A DNA stretch of 64,000 nt from Cupriavidus necator (lineage in GTDB: Bacteria > Pseudomonadota > Gammaproteobacteria > Burkholderiales > Burkholderiaceae), in NCBI GenBank assembly GCA_022041995.1, contig CP074390.1, positions 1,426,001 through 1,490,000 of the forward strand, read 5' to 3'. The stretch's first letter is position 1, and every line of letters starts with the position of its first letter. Position numbers and translations under genes: made by a program. The notes beneath the pieces are model-generated. The model made no database searches. It was not told the DNA's origin and worked only from the letters and a program-made list of their open reading frames with translations. Shown piece after piece: positions 11,985 through 22,428 of this stretch.

Positions 11985-12117
11985 GGAGGCGGGATTCAGC
12001 GCAACGAACTGCTTACAGAAAGCGCGCCAGCAGGTATTATCTCGACTGCGATGCACGAAGCATGCGGCGGCAGCCCCCGCCGACCCTGGTTCTGCTGAAT
12101 CGACAAAGAGGAAGTCT

Positions 12118-12450
12118 ATGCAGTTGGATTTCACCCGCGCCATCACGCCGGGTACCGATAGAGCGCGGCGACTGACGTCCACGACGTCCACCGCCGGCTC
12201 CGCGCCGAAGCCCCGGCGGCGCAAGAAGGTTGTCGCCCCCCACTGGGAGCGCGGCTACCGCTCACACTTCTACCGCAACGAACGCGGCGACAAGCTTGGC
12301 GAAGTGCGCCTGTCCGAGCGCGGCGACATCCCCGTGGTCTACCACTGGGCCGCCGGCAATTACTCTGGCGCGGAAGGCTCGCTGGCCCACGCCCGTGCGC
12401 GCGTGGAAGAGACCATCGGTTTCGGCATGCGCCAGCTGTCGCTGTTCTGA
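12118..12450 (+). CDS. Small basic protein of unknown function
   Basis: The ATG at 12118 follows AAGAGGAAG, a good ribosome binding site. The 110-residue product has a basic patch PKPRRRKK (residues 32-39) followed by an aromatic-rich stretch, HWERGYRSHFYRNERGDKLG, and ends in GMRQLSLF. It has no signal peptide or membrane helix. The regular codon pattern and the defined domain-like core suggest a real protein, possibly nucleic-acid binding given its charge, but no family is recognised. Confidence 0.65.
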   Translation: MQLDFTRAITPGTDRARRLTSTTSTAGSAPKPRRRKKVVAPHWERGYRSHFYRNERGDKLGEVRLSERGDIPVVYHWAAGNYSGAEGSLAHARARVEETIGFGMRQLSLF

Positions 12451-12602
12451 GCAGGTACTTCGCCGGTGCCGCATCCGCCGGCACTGCGACCCGTCCGCGC
12501 CATCGCCTCGTGCGCGGTGCCTTCGCTTCTCCCCGAATTCCGCGTCTGTCCCGCAGTAGTTCCAGTCGTCGCACGGCTTGTGCATAGCCGCTCGCGCGGG
12601 CT

Positions 12603-14198
12603 TCAGGCCAGCCGCCGCTGCAGCAGCATGTACGCCGCCGCGCCCAGCGCCAGCACGGCAATCAGCCGGTAGATATCCTCGCAGGCAATCAGCCTGGCCT
12701 GTTGCTCGATCAGCCCGTTCAGTTGCGCGAGCGCGCCCAAGTGGGCCTGCGCCGCATCGAAGCCGCGCGCGGCCAACGCCGCCTGCATGGCAGACATCCA
12801 GTGTCCGGTCTCGGCGGGGCGCTGGCCCACCGCGTGCAGCAGGCTGTCGTGCACCGCGAACTGGCGGTTCTGCAGCAGCACCGCACCCAGCGCCGAGGCA
12901 AAGGAGCTGGCGACCTGCCGCATCAGGTTCTTGCTGCGGTAGCCATGGGCGAATTCATCGGGACCGAGCGCCCGGAACGTCAGCCCGGCAATGGGGATGA
13001 TCACCAGCACGCCGAACAGCCCCTTGCCGACCAGCCCCCATGCCAGCGCCGGCGGGCCGGCGTCGGGCGGCATCTGCGAGAACCACCATGCCGTGGCGGC
13101 CATCAGCACCAGGCCGGCGACCATCAGCGGCTTCTTGCGCGTCAGGCGCGGCGCCACCTGCAGGTAGACGAAGATGCCGGCCAGGCTGACCAGCGCGGCA
13201 AAGGTGTTGAGCCAGCCGGTGGTGGCCAGCGGGATCTTCAGCGCCTGCTCGGCGTAGATCGGGAACAGGTAGCCGCTCAGGTTGCTGATCATGTAGTACA
13301 CGAAGTACATCGCCAGGCCGGTCAGGTACACCGGGTGGCGCAGTGCGCGCAGGTGCAGCACCGGTTCGCTGTGGTGCCACTGGTGCCACAGGAACACGGC
13401 CAGCAGCCCCAGGCCCGAGGCAGCCACCAGCGCGAGCCGCAGCGGGTGCGAGAACACGTCGAAGCGCGCCTCGGTCAGCGCTGCCTGCAAGGTCACGATG
13501 GCGGCGCCGAACAGCAGCAGCGGCCCGAGCGCGGGGCCGCTGGTATTGGCGCGCGGCTCCGCATCCGGCAGCAGCAGCCAGGCACCGAGCGTGGCCAGCG
13601 CGGCGAACGGCAGCACGCCATAGAACACGTCCTGCCATACGCCATGGTCGATCAGCTCGGCGGCGAAGGCCGGGCCCAGTGCCGATGCCGAGAAGATGCC
13701 GATCATGAAAATGCGGGCGGCGCGCGGGCGCGCCGTCGGGCCGAACAGCACGTTGACCAGGATGCGGCAGCTGGTGAACAGCGCGCCGCCGCCCACGCCC
13801 TGGATAAAGCGCGCCACCACCATCTGCGGCAGCGCATGGCTGGTTGCGGCCACGACCGTGCCCGCCATGAACAGCAGCAGTGCCCCCGTCAGGTAGTAGC
13901 GGTAGCCGAACCGGCGCGACAGCCATTGCTGCTTCAGGATCATCAGCATGCTGCCCACCGCGTAGGCCGCCTGCACCAGCGCAAAGCTGCGCGGGTCGGC
14001 GTCGAGGCCGCCGACGATATGGCTGGAGGCAAACACGAACATGATGTTCTCGAGGAACTCCACGCCGGTTGCCAGCGCCAGCAGCATCATCAGCAGGGTC
14101 TGGCGCTGCCGGTGGCTCAGCCAGCGCAGCCACCGCATGCTGACGCGCAATCGCCGCAGGGGCTGCAACCGCGGCTGCCAGGGGGAGCCGGGATTCAT
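12603..14198 (-). CDS. DHA2-type MFS drug transporter
   Basis: The 531-residue product has about 14 hydrophobic segments, the layout of the EmrB/QacA DHA2 family of proton-driven exporters. Motif C-like GVGGGALFTS and the conserved FASSHIVGGL first-helix region are visible. The ATG at 14198 overlaps the stop codon of the upstream marR gene by 4 nt (ATGA), so both are translated together and the MarR protein most likely controls the exporter. No HlyD-type adaptor gene is adjacent. The substrate is unknown. Confidence 0.9.
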   Translation of the reverse strand: MNPGSPWQPRLQPLRRLRVSMRWLRWLSHRQRQTLLMMLLALATGVEFLENIMFVFASSHIVGGLDADPRSFALVQAAYAVGSMLMILKQQWLSRRFGYRYYLTGALLLFMAGTVVAATSHALPQMVVARFIQGVGGGALFTSCRILVNVLFGPTARPRAARIFMIGIFSASALGPAFAAELIDHGVWQDVFYGVLPFAALATLGAWLLLPDAEPRANTSGPALGPLLLFGAAIVTLQAALTEARFDVFSHPLRLALVAASGLGLLAVFLWHQWHHSEPVLHLRALRHPVYLTGLAMYFVYYMISNLSGYLFPIYAEQALKIPLATTGWLNTFAALVSLAGIFVYLQVAPRLTRKKPLMVAGLVLMAATAWWFSQMPPDAGPPALAWGLVGKGLFGVLVIIPIAGLTFRALGPDEFAHGYRSKNLMRQVASSFASALGAVLLQNRQFAVHDSLLHAVGQRPAETGHWMSAMQAALAARGFDAAQAHLGALAQLNGLIEQQARLIACEDIYRLIAVLALGAAAYMLLQRRLA

Positions 14199-14683
14199 GG
14201 CCGCAGCCCCTCCAGGGTCTGGTGCAATTGGGTCAATGCACGCGTGGCGCCAGCCAGGCCGCCTGCGCCGAGCGGCGCCCAGGCCTCGCCGTAGGCGGCA
14301 TGCACCGCCGGCGCAGCGCGCTCCAGCAGCCGGCGGCCGGCCGGGGTCAGGGTAAGCTCCAGGCTGCGCCGGTCGCTGGCCGACGACCGTCGGCGCAGCA
14401 GCCCGCGCGTTTCCAGGCCGTCCAGCAGCCGCGTCATCTGCGTGCGCGTGGCGTCCAGCGTGGTGCCCAGCTCGGACGGCATGCTGGGCTGGTTTTCGTC
14501 GGCGGCAAGCATACTCAGGAGCAGGTACTGGCTCATGTCCAGTTCGAACGGGGCCAGTGCGTGGTCGATATGGCTGCGCAGCAGGCGCGCGGTGCGCAGC
14601 AGCAGCCTGGAGGCCAGGATCAGGTCGCGCGGGGCCTCGGGATGGCTGGCGCAGAAGCGGTCGATGCGTTGTTCGAAAGACAT
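14195..14683 (-). CDS. MarR-family transcriptional regulator
   Basis: The 162-residue winged-helix regulator has the recognition region PSELGTTLDATRTQMTRLLD and the wing SASDRRSLELTLTPAG. It overlaps the exporter gene by 4 nt and lies downstream of a clear palindrome at 14727-14758, consistent with an autoregulated efflux operon in which a toxic ligand relieves repression. The ligand is not known. Confidence 0.93.
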   Translation of the reverse strand: MSFEQRIDRFCASHPEAPRDLILASRLLLRTARLLRSHIDHALAPFELDMSQYLLLSMLAADENQPSMPSELGTTLDATRTQMTRLLDGLETRGLLRRRSSASDRRSLELTLTPAGRRLLERAAPAVHAAYGEAWAPLGAGGLAGATRALTQLHQTLEGLRP

Positions 14684-14726
14684 GGCGGGAGGCGTTGCGA
14701 CCCACGCGAGCGGCGGATCGGCTACA

Positions 14727-14758
14727 TTTGATATAGTTACAGATGAAATTATATCAAA
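14727..14758. promoter_or_regulatory. Candidate MarR operator
   Basis: TTTGATATA (14727-14735) and TATATCAAA (14750-14758) are perfect inverted arms with a 14-nt AT-rich centre. They lie 44-75 nt upstream of the marR start in an otherwise GC-rich area, the expected place for promoter and operator. Confidence 0.7.
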
Positions 14759-14792
14759 CGAAGCTAATCCCGTCAGGCGTACCGGCCGGGGC

Positions 14793-16763
14793 CTAATGCC
14801 GCAACGCCGCGGCGATCTGGCGAATGCCTGCCCGCATCACTGCCAGCGCCTGCGCATGGCGCGCGGCCGGCAGGTTGCCGTAGCGCAAGCCGACATAGGC
14901 GGCGCTGACGGCAGCGATCGCGTCGGCAGCGCGCGGCAGCCGTGCGCAGGCGCGCGCGGCGAAGTCTTGCGGTCCTTCGGCTTGGGCGCGCTCGCAGCCG
15001 TGGCGGGCCAGCAGCGCGCAGAAGCGGGCATAGGCCGCATCGACGGGGTCTGCCGGCCCGCGGCGCCGCCACAGCGGCACCAGCGCCAGCAGGCACAGTG
15101 CGCCCAGCACGCCGGCCAGCAGCTGCCCCGCACCCGCGCCGGCGCCGAGTGCCAGCAGCAGCCGCTGCTGCTGCGCATGGTCGTACTGCAGCACCCAGCG
15201 CTGCCAGGTGTAGACGACGCCTTCATAGGCCCAGCGCAGGTCCTTGAGCCATGCCGGTTGCTGCGACGGCCGCCAGTCGGCGGCGTCGCTGCCCACCACC
15301 GCATCCAGTCCCTGCTCGATGCGGCTTGGCGCGACGGCGCTGGTCGGGTCCACGCGCACCCAGCCGCGGCCGTCGAGCCAGACCTCGGCCCAGGCATGCG
15401 CATCGGACTGGCGCACCACGTAGTGGTTGCCGATGGGGTTGTACTCGCCACCCTGGTAGCCCGTGACCACGCGCGCGGGCACGCCGGCGGCGCGCATCAG
15501 GAAGACGAAGCTGCTGGCGTAGTGCTCGCAGAAGCCGCGCCGGGTGTCGAACACAAAGCTGTCGACCTGTTCGCCGCCCAGCGGCGGCGGGTTCAGCGTA
15601 TAAGCGAAGGGCGCCGCCGCGAACAGCCGCAGCGCGGCCTGCACGCGCGCGGCGGGATCGGCATGGCGGTCGGCCCATTGGGCGGCCAGTGCGCGGGCGC
15701 GCGGATTGCCGTCCGGCAGGCCCAGGGCCAGCCGGCGCGTGGCGGGTGCCAGCGCTTCGTGCGCAGGGGACAGCGTGGAATGCGTGCGGTAGCGGATGCG
15801 CTGGTCCACCGGCCGGCGCACCATGAATTCGCCGTCGGGCGTGGCGGCCGCGTCCACGCCGGCGGACAGCGCCTGGCCGCGGTCCAGCGCGAACAGCCAG
15901 CGCTGCTGGCTGGGCTCGAGCGTGATGCTGACGTCGATGCCATCCGTGTTGCCGGCGGCGGGCGCGGGCGCCAGTTGCTGCCGGCGCTGCCGCGACGGGT
16001 GCCAGGTGGTGCCGTCGTAATCCCACAGCACCAGCGCACGCCAGTACAGCGCAGCGGCGGGCAGCGGCGGGCCGGCGACCTCGGCACGCAGGGCGACTTC
16101 GGGCGAACGGATCAGCTGCCCGACGCTGCCCGGCCGCATGGTGTCGCTGATGCCGGTGGTGCCGCGCGGCGCCGATTGCGGCAGTTGCCACAGCGGGTGC
16201 TCCAGCCGCGGGAACAGCACGAACAGCGCCAGCGCCCAGGGCAGGCCCAGCAGCGCCATGCGCCCCAGCAGCGGCCAGATCGCCAGCCGGCTGCGCGCCT
16301 CGGGGTGGTGCAGCAGCAGCCAGTTGCGCAGCACCCAGGCGCCGATCGCCAGGCTGTACAGCGCCAGCCAGAACGGCTGGTCGGACAGGTACAGCGTCAG
16401 CAGCAGGTAGAACGACAGCTGCGTGACCAGCGTCGCGTCCGACAGCGCGCGGCATTCCAGCAGCTTGAGGATGACAAAGGCGCCCAGCAGCGCCACCGCG
16501 AGCTCGCGCCCCATGCCGCCGCCGTCCTGCCACACCAGCGCGCTGGCCACCAGCAGCACCATCACCGCGGTGATGCCGAGCATCCAGCGCGAAGGCAGCG
16601 GCGCCCGTCGCCGCCACAGCAGCCAGCGCCAGCCCAGCAGCAGCACCAGCAGCAGGCTGACCGCCACCGGCAGCGTGCGCGCCTGCGGCACCAGCACCAG
16701 CGCCAGCTGGCCCAGCAGCAGGCCATGGTCGTCATGCTGCAGCGGCCGCGCGACGGGTTTCAC
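14793..16763 (-). CDS. tgpA: TgpA-like transglutaminase-domain membrane protein
   Basis: About 656 residues from a GTG at 16763, which overlaps the upstream stop codon as GTGA; longer starts at 16805 or 16850 are possible. Several N-terminal membrane helices (DUF3488-like) precede a periplasmic transglutaminase-like domain with Cys in RRGFCEHYASSF, His in SDAHAWAEVWL and Asp in GWVRVDPTSAV. A further helix and a cytosolic DUF4129-like tail follow. Family members such as Pseudomonas TgpA are essential or growth-related envelope proteins. The gene ends the moxR-DUF58-tgpA operon. Confidence 0.9.
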   Translation of the reverse strand: MKPVARPLQHDDHGLLLGQLALVLVPQARTLPVAVSLLLVLLLGWRWLLWRRRAPLPSRWMLGITAVMVLLVASALVWQDGGGMGRELAVALLGAFVILKLLECRALSDATLVTQLSFYLLLTLYLSDQPFWLALYSLAIGAWVLRNWLLLHHPEARSRLAIWPLLGRMALLGLPWALALFVLFPRLEHPLWQLPQSAPRGTTGISDTMRPGSVGQLIRSPEVALRAEVAGPPLPAAALYWRALVLWDYDGTTWHPSRQRRQQLAPAPAAGNTDGIDVSITLEPSQQRWLFALDRGQALSAGVDAAATPDGEFMVRRPVDQRIRYRTHSTLSPAHEALAPATRRLALGLPDGNPRARALAAQWADRHADPAARVQAALRLFAAAPFAYTLNPPPLGGEQVDSFVFDTRRGFCEHYASSFVFLMRAAGVPARVVTGYQGGEYNPIGNHYVVRQSDAHAWAEVWLDGRGWVRVDPTSAVAPSRIEQGLDAVVGSDAADWRPSQQPAWLKDLRWAYEGVVYTWQRWVLQYDHAQQQRLLLALGAGAGAGQLLAGVLGALCLLALVPLWRRRGPADPVDAAYARFCALLARHGCERAQAEGPQDFAARACARLPRAADAIAAVSAAYVGLRYGNLPAARHAQALAVMRAGIRQIAAALRH

Positions 16764-17791
16764 ATCCGGTCTCCGGCGCGATAAGCCGCGGTCCGTTGCG
16801 GCCATAACGCCAGCGCTTCCAGGCAGGCGCGCCGGTGGCTGGCGCCGCACGCCGGCGGCAGTTCAACGCCGGGCAGGCGCAGGCCGATCTCGGCATCGTC
16901 ACCGGCGGCCAGCAGCCATGCGCACAGGCGCGACAGCCGCGCTTCCGCCGCCATGCCGGCCGGGAGCGCGTGCCAGTCGAGCCAGCGGGCCGGTTGCTGC
17001 GGCGGATCGCCGGCGCGGCTGAGCCAGCGGCCGGTGCGCGCGCTGTGCTTCCAGGCGATGCGGTGCAGCGGGTCGCCGCTGCGGTAGCGGCGCAGCTGGT
17101 CGATGCCGTCGTCGCTGCCTGCCGCGCTGGCGGCGGTGTGCACGGCGTCGCCAGCGTCGGGCCGAAATGCGGCAGGCGCTGGCGGGGCGTCGGGCTCCGG
17201 GGCGGGATAGACCAGCGTCGACATGTCCAGGTCTGCATAGCTCCAGACCCGGAACAGCCCGAACGGAAAGCGGCTGGCGATTGCCACGCGCGGCAGCACC
17301 AGCCGGCCCCGGCGCGCTGTTGGCACGTGCAGGGCGAGCATGCCGCTGGCGCTGCCATCGAGCGTCAGCATGGCGGTTGCCACGTTTGCCAGCGTCGGCA
17401 CGCGCGCCTCGATGCCGATGCGCGCGTCGGCATCGCGGTTGTCAATGCGCAGCTGGAACACGGCATCCTGTCCGGCATGGGCCGGCGCCGCCGGGCCCGC
17501 GGCCACGGCGAGGTCGAGCAGGTTGCGGTAGGTCAGCCACATGCAGGCCATGCCGATGCCGGCCAGCAGGAAGGTCAGCGCAAAGCCCAGGCTGATGTTG
17601 TAGTTCAGCGAAGTCAGCAGCATCGCCGCCAGCACGACCGCAAAGCCGAGGCCGCCGCGGGTGGGCAGGATATAGAGGTGGCGGCGATCCAGCAGCAGCG
17701 TGCCGCCGGTCCCGCCGGTCGGGCGCCGGCCCGCCGTGCGGCGCTGAGCCATGGCCGGCGCGCCGCGGAGCACGCTTTTGCGCGCCGCCAT
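16760..17791 (-). CDS. DUF58 domain protein
   Basis: The 343-residue product has two N-terminal hydrophobic segments (residues about 48-90) and a DUF58 block with YRSGDPLHRIAWKHSARTG, matching the YRpGDxxRxIxWKaSAR signature of the family. DUF58 proteins are thought to be von-Willebrand-like partners of MoxR ATPases. The spacing of 5 nt from moxR and the 4-nt overlap with tgpA show a tightly coupled operon. The start was kept at the ATG 17791. Confidence 0.9.
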   Translation of the reverse strand: MAARKSVLRGAPAMAQRRTAGRRPTGGTGGTLLLDRRHLYILPTRGGLGFAVVLAAMLLTSLNYNISLGFALTFLLAGIGMACMWLTYRNLLDLAVAAGPAAPAHAGQDAVFQLRIDNRDADARIGIEARVPTLANVATAMLTLDGSASGMLALHVPTARRGRLVLPRVAIASRFPFGLFRVWSYADLDMSTLVYPAPEPDAPPAPAAFRPDAGDAVHTAASAAGSDDGIDQLRRYRSGDPLHRIAWKHSARTGRWLSRAGDPPQQPARWLDWHALPAGMAAEARLSRLCAWLLAAGDDAEIGLRLPGVELPPACGASHRRACLEALALWPQRTAAYRAGDRM

Positions 17792-17796
17792 GGCCT

Positions 17797-18723
<927 letters not shown>

Positions 18724-18978
18724 GTTGGGCCTCGGCGCAAAAGGTGGATAAAGCGGGGGGATGCAGGGAATATCGGGTGAAGACCAGCGCATTGTAGCGG
18801 CGCGGGCGGCACGCGGCACCGTCTGTTTCCGTACGGAGACGGTGGATGCCCCGGCGCTGCCTGCATGGTTATGGTGCAGCGCCTGCGCCAGATCGCGCCG
18901 GTTCTGGCATCATGAGCCTGTCGGGCCACCGCGGCCCTTCCCATTCCTCTTTCCGCTGCCTGTGCCGCGCCTGCTGCA

Positions 18979-19800
18979 ATGACCTCGCTGGACCCCTGCG
19001 CCGACCTGCCTTCCTCCGTCCTGTCTGCCGATGCCGGCGCGCTGCCGCGCCTGGTGCAGGCCTTCCACGCCAACGGTTTCGTGATCCTGCGCGGCTTTGC
19101 CGACGAGCCGGCCTGCGCGGCGCTGGAGGCGGTGACGCGTGAGCACCTGGCGGCGGCGGTGCCGCCGGTGGAGTTCGAGGCCGACCTGGGCTATCCCGGC
19201 GCGCCGGCCGCGCGCGATGCCGCCGGCGGCGGCACGGTCAGGCGGCTGCGCCAGGCCTACGGGCGCGATGAGGTATTCCGCCGCTGGGCCAGCGACCCGC
19301 AGCTGGTGGCGGTGGTGCAGGCGCTGCTGGGCGAGCCCGCCCGCATCACGCTGGCGCACCACAACTGCGTGATGACCAAGCATCCGCACTACGGCAGCCA
19401 GACTGGCTGGCACCGCGATACGCGCTACTGGTCGTTTGCCCGGCCGGAACTGGTGACGGTGTGGCTGGCGCTGGGCGACGAGGACGAGCGCAACGGCGTG
19501 CTGCGCGTCATCCCGGGTTCGCACCAGGCGAAGCTGGAGCCGGGCCAGCTGGACCCGGCTGAATTCCTGATCGAGGCCCACCCGGCCAGCCAGCCCCTGC
19601 TGGACGCCGCGCAGCCGCTGGCGCTGCACCGCGGCGACGTGCTGTGCTTCGACAGCCGGCTGTTCCATGCGGCCGGCCGCAATGCGTCCAACGCGGTCAA
19701 GCTGTCCGTGGCGTTTGCGTATTTCGGGGCCAGCAACCGGCCGCTGGACGGCACGCGCTCGGCCGAATTCGGCAGCGTGGAGCTGCCCGCGGCAGTCTGA
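18979..19800 (+). CDS. Phytanoyl-CoA dioxygenase (PhyH) family protein
   Basis: The 273-residue product has the 2-oxoglutarate/Fe(II) oxygenase core with iron ligands His-x-Asp in TGWHRDTRYW and the distal His in SRLFHAAGRN, then a C-terminal arginine-containing segment for 2-oxoglutarate. PhyH relatives hydroxylate varied small molecules and the substrate here is unknown. It stands alone, convergent with the IclR gene 15 nt downstream and divergent from the moxR operon. Confidence 0.9.
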   Translation: MTSLDPCADLPSSVLSADAGALPRLVQAFHANGFVILRGFADEPACAALEAVTREHLAAAVPPVEFEADLGYPGAPAARDAAGGGTVRRLRQAYGRDEVFRRWASDPQLVAVVQALLGEPARITLAHHNCVMTKHPHYGSQTGWHRDTRYWSFARPELVTVWLALGDEDERNGVLRVIPGSHQAKLEPGQLDPAEFLIEAHPASQPLLDAAQPLALHRGDVLCFDSRLFHAAGRNASNAVKLSVAFAYFGASNRPLDGTRSAEFGSVELPAAV

Positions 19801-19815
19801 TCCCGGCGGCTGCGC

Positions 19816-20658
19816 TCAGGTGCGCAGCCCGACCAGCCCGGAAATCTTCTCCGAAGCTTCCAGCAGCGGCGGCAGGAAACGCTCCAGCATCTCCTGCGCG
19901 CTGGTGCGGTTGGCCTGGCCGCTGATATTGATGGCGGCGATGGTGTGGCCGGCGCGGTTGCGGATCGGCGCGGCCAGCGACACCAGCCCTTCTTCCAGCT
20001 CCTGGTCGTTGAGCGCCCAGCCGCGCTTGCGGATGTCGGCGATGATGGCCTTGAGCGCATCCACGTCGGTGACGGTGCGGCCGGTGCGCGCGCGCAGTTC
20101 GGTGGCGCGCAGCACGCTGTCGAGCTCGGGCTCGGCCAGGCCGGCCAGCAGCACCCGCCCCATCGACGAGCAATAGGCCGGCAGGCGGCTGCCGATCGAC
20201 AGGTTGATGGTCATGATCTTGCGCGCCGGCACGCGCAGCACGTAGACGATCTCGGTGCCGTCCAGCACCGAGATCGAGCAGCTTTCATGCACCTGCTGCG
20301 ACAGCGTCTCCATGATCGGCTCGGCCAGGTTCCAGAACGGCATCGAGGTCAGGTAGGCGAAGCCCAGGTCCAGGATCTTGGGCGTGAGCCGGAACAGGCG
20401 GCCGTCGGCCTGCACGTAGCCCAACCCCACCAGCGTCAGCAGGATGCGGCGCGCACCGGCGCGCGTCAGGCCGCTGGCCTGGGCGATCTCGGTCAGCGTC
20501 TGGGCCGGGTGCTGCGCGTTGAAGGCCCGGATGACCGACAGCCCGCGTGCAAAGGACTGCACATAGCTGTCGCTCGGCTTTTCGGGCGTGGCGGCGGCGC
20601 TGTCGGCGGTCTGCGGTGCTTGCGGCTGGTTCTGGCGGGAATCGGTGGGGCTGGCCAT
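19816..20658 (-). CDS. IclR-family regulator (PcaR/PobR-like)
   Basis: The 280-residue product has an N-terminal winged helix (TLTEIAQASGLTRAGARRIL, residues about 54-73) and a C-terminal ligand-binding domain with GRVLLAGL...EEGLVSLAAPIRN. The sequence style (YVQSFARGLSVIRAF, SCSISVLDGTEIVYV) is that of the PcaR/PcaU/PobR branch, which senses aromatic intermediates such as beta-ketoadipate. A pcaIJF cluster lies 34 kb away at 54675-57237 and is a possible target. The exporter gene interrupted by the IS lies upstream on the same strand. Confidence 0.9.
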   Translation of the reverse strand: MASPTDSRQNQPQAPQTADSAAATPEKPSDSYVQSFARGLSVIRAFNAQHPAQTLTEIAQASGLTRAGARRILLTLVGLGYVQADGRLFRLTPKILDLGFAYLTSMPFWNLAEPIMETLSQQVHESCSISVLDGTEIVYVLRVPARKIMTINLSIGSRLPAYCSSMGRVLLAGLAEPELDSVLRATELRARTGRTVTDVDALKAIIADIRKRGWALNDQELEEGLVSLAAPIRNRAGHTIAAINISGQANRTSAQEMLERFLPPLLEASEKISGLVGLRT

Positions 20659-20776
20659 TTACGTAGCCCGGCGCGGTTCGCCGGATTGGCACGGAAAGGC
20701 CGAAAGGGTAGAGGAAATGCCGGGATTGCGCCAGTACCGGCCGCGGACATGGCCTGGCGCCCGGTGAGCGGGTTCC

Positions 20777-21107
20777 TTACCGGAAGCTGCGCTGCGCCAG
20801 CACGAATACCGCCGCCACCACGCACAACACGGCAAAGCCGTGCAGCATGTCCATGCCGGCCAGCAGCGTGGCCTGCCGGTCGACTTCCAGCGAGATCTTG
20901 GCCAGACTCGTTGCCGAGAGCGCATCCGGCGCCTGCAGCACCGGGTTGTAGCGCGTGATGTGCTCCACCAGGTGGGTGCGGTGCTGCGCCAGGCCGTCCT
21001 GCATGAACACGCTGGCCAGGCCGGTGCCCATCGCCGAGGCGATCTGCTTGCACACGTTCTTGAACTGGTAGGCGTGCGAGAAGTCCTCGACCGGCACTTC
21101 CAGGTAA
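20777..21107 (-). pseudogene. 3' fragment of a DHA2 MFS exporter, split by an IS
   Basis: It encodes YLEVPVEDFSHAYQFKNVCK and the last membrane helix ending FVLAQRSFR, the normal C-terminus of a DHA2 exporter. Joining it to the fragment at 22429-23696 after removal of the IS and one copy of the TAA duplication gives an uninterrupted frame (MT-YLEV). The same DFSHAYQFKNVCKQIAS style of segment occurs as EFAHGYRSKNLMRQVAS in the intact exporter at 12603-14198. Confidence 0.9.
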
Positions 21108-22425
21108 GGAACGTGCTCGAAATAACTTCCCGCTATGCGGCGTTCCGTGAGCGGATGCTGTAGTTCCACGCAGGCAAGGTTGAGTCGTACTCGATGTTCA
21201 GTGAAGCACGGACGCAACGAGTGACTGTCCGTCCGGCTTCATAGACTCCGTCAAGAATGTCAGCAGTAACTTTCAGTCCGGTTTTTGTGCAGGCTTTTTC
21301 GATCAGTTCACGAACCAGACTAACGCTGCTGAAGACTACGCCAGCACAGGCTCGCGTAATGTGTGGAAACACGCGGTGCTCGATCGGATTATGTTTCGAG
21401 CAGTATGGGGCGTAGTGGGCCACCCGGATTTCCAGTCCGAGCCGGTCTGCCAGATCTTGCAGATCCGCTTTGAAAAGCCACGAATCACTTGGGTTGCTAC
21501 CTCCGCCATCGCACAGTAGCAGTAACCGTGTGGCTTGGGGATAATCGGCGCGACCCTGTTTTTCCCACCAGTGCGCTACGCTGTCGCAGGCAAACTGCGT
21601 CGTGTCACGGCTCACCCCGATGTTCACATGTGCCTTGTTCAGCCCGATGTCGTACAGCCCATGCGGGATGACCTTGCCTTCGCTGTAGCTCGGAAAATCA
21701 TGGTCGAGGACTTCAAGCTGCTCGCGCGTGTAGAGCTTGCCGTCGCGATAGAAATTGCCCAGCATCTCCTTCTTCTTCGTATCGATGCTGAGGACAGGCT
21801 GGTCGTCTTCGAGATATTCCGCCTTGAGTTGCGTAATACGCTGAAATTGTACGTCGCGTTGTGCGTGGGACTTGAACGACTTCTTTTTCTGTGATTGCCG
21901 CCGGGAAAAACCGTTGCGCTTTAGCAGCTGCCGGACCGTTCGCACGCTCACCCGTTCGCCTACTTGCTGCGTCATCGCCTGTGCGATTTCGCGTGGCTTC
22001 AGATCCGTCCAGATGATGCCGTGTTGTGGATTACCCGCCGTATGCTCTCGCACCACATCTAGAAATACCGCGTTCCACTCCGGATGGTCCGTTAACCTGG
22101 ATTTACGCCCCTTTTTTTCGGATCCGCTCTCCAACCGGATCCAGCTCTTCTTCCAGGTCCTTTAGCCCTTGTCTAATTGTTTTCGGGTCCATTTCAAACA
22201 GTTTCGCAATATATTCGAAACCGCCATGGCCCAGCTTGTCCGCCTCCACAGCCGCATACCGCCGTCGGTCCTTCTCCGACAAGCGCGCGTACAGCCGCTT
22301 CATCCGCGTTTCAACCTCAGCCCGGTAACCAGCCTGCATCGTTTGTCCTCCAGAGGCATCACATCTTACCCGCGTCGCTTTGCGCACGCCAGGTCCACTT
22401 CGGGAAGTTATTTCTCACTCGTTCC
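21108..22425 (-). mobile_element. ISAzo13-like insertion sequence, 1318 bp
   Basis: The ends are 25-bp imperfect inverted repeats (21108-21132 and 22401-22425, 21 of 25 matching) that begin GGAACG and share GAAATAACTTCCCG. A TAA target duplication flanks it (21105-21107 and 22426-22428). It encodes one transposase in two overlapping frames. Excising the element and one TAA restores the exporter gene in frame, so the insertion is recent and precise. Confidence 0.92.
21133..22339 (-). CDS. ISAzo13-family transposase in two frames
   Basis: The first frame starts at the ATG 22339 (GGAGG 7 nt before) and has a helical DNA-binding N-terminus ending RIRKKGA. The second frame continues as GRKSRLTDHP and holds a DDE domain with VLSIDTKKKE, LLLCDGGGSN and a C-terminal HNPIEHRVF. 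The frames join at an A7 run (22112-22118); six A would give one 401-residue protein. Either transcriptional slippage makes the full enzyme or this copy, or the read, has one extra A. Confidence 0.85.
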
Positions 22426-22428
22426 TAA

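Noticed and set aside
11858..12117. Small gene between the protease and the 110-residue ORF
   Set aside because: The stretch is filled by the long stem-loop and short frames without start signals.
12702..14294. 530-codon plus-strand frame opposite the MFS exporter
   Set aside because: Shadow frame rich in Gln, His and Arg; the minus strand encodes a clear 14-helix exporter.
14442..16784. 780-codon plus-strand frame opposite tgpA
   Set aside because: Low-complexity Arg/Gln/Ala composition without any domain; the minus strand carries the full transglutaminase triad.
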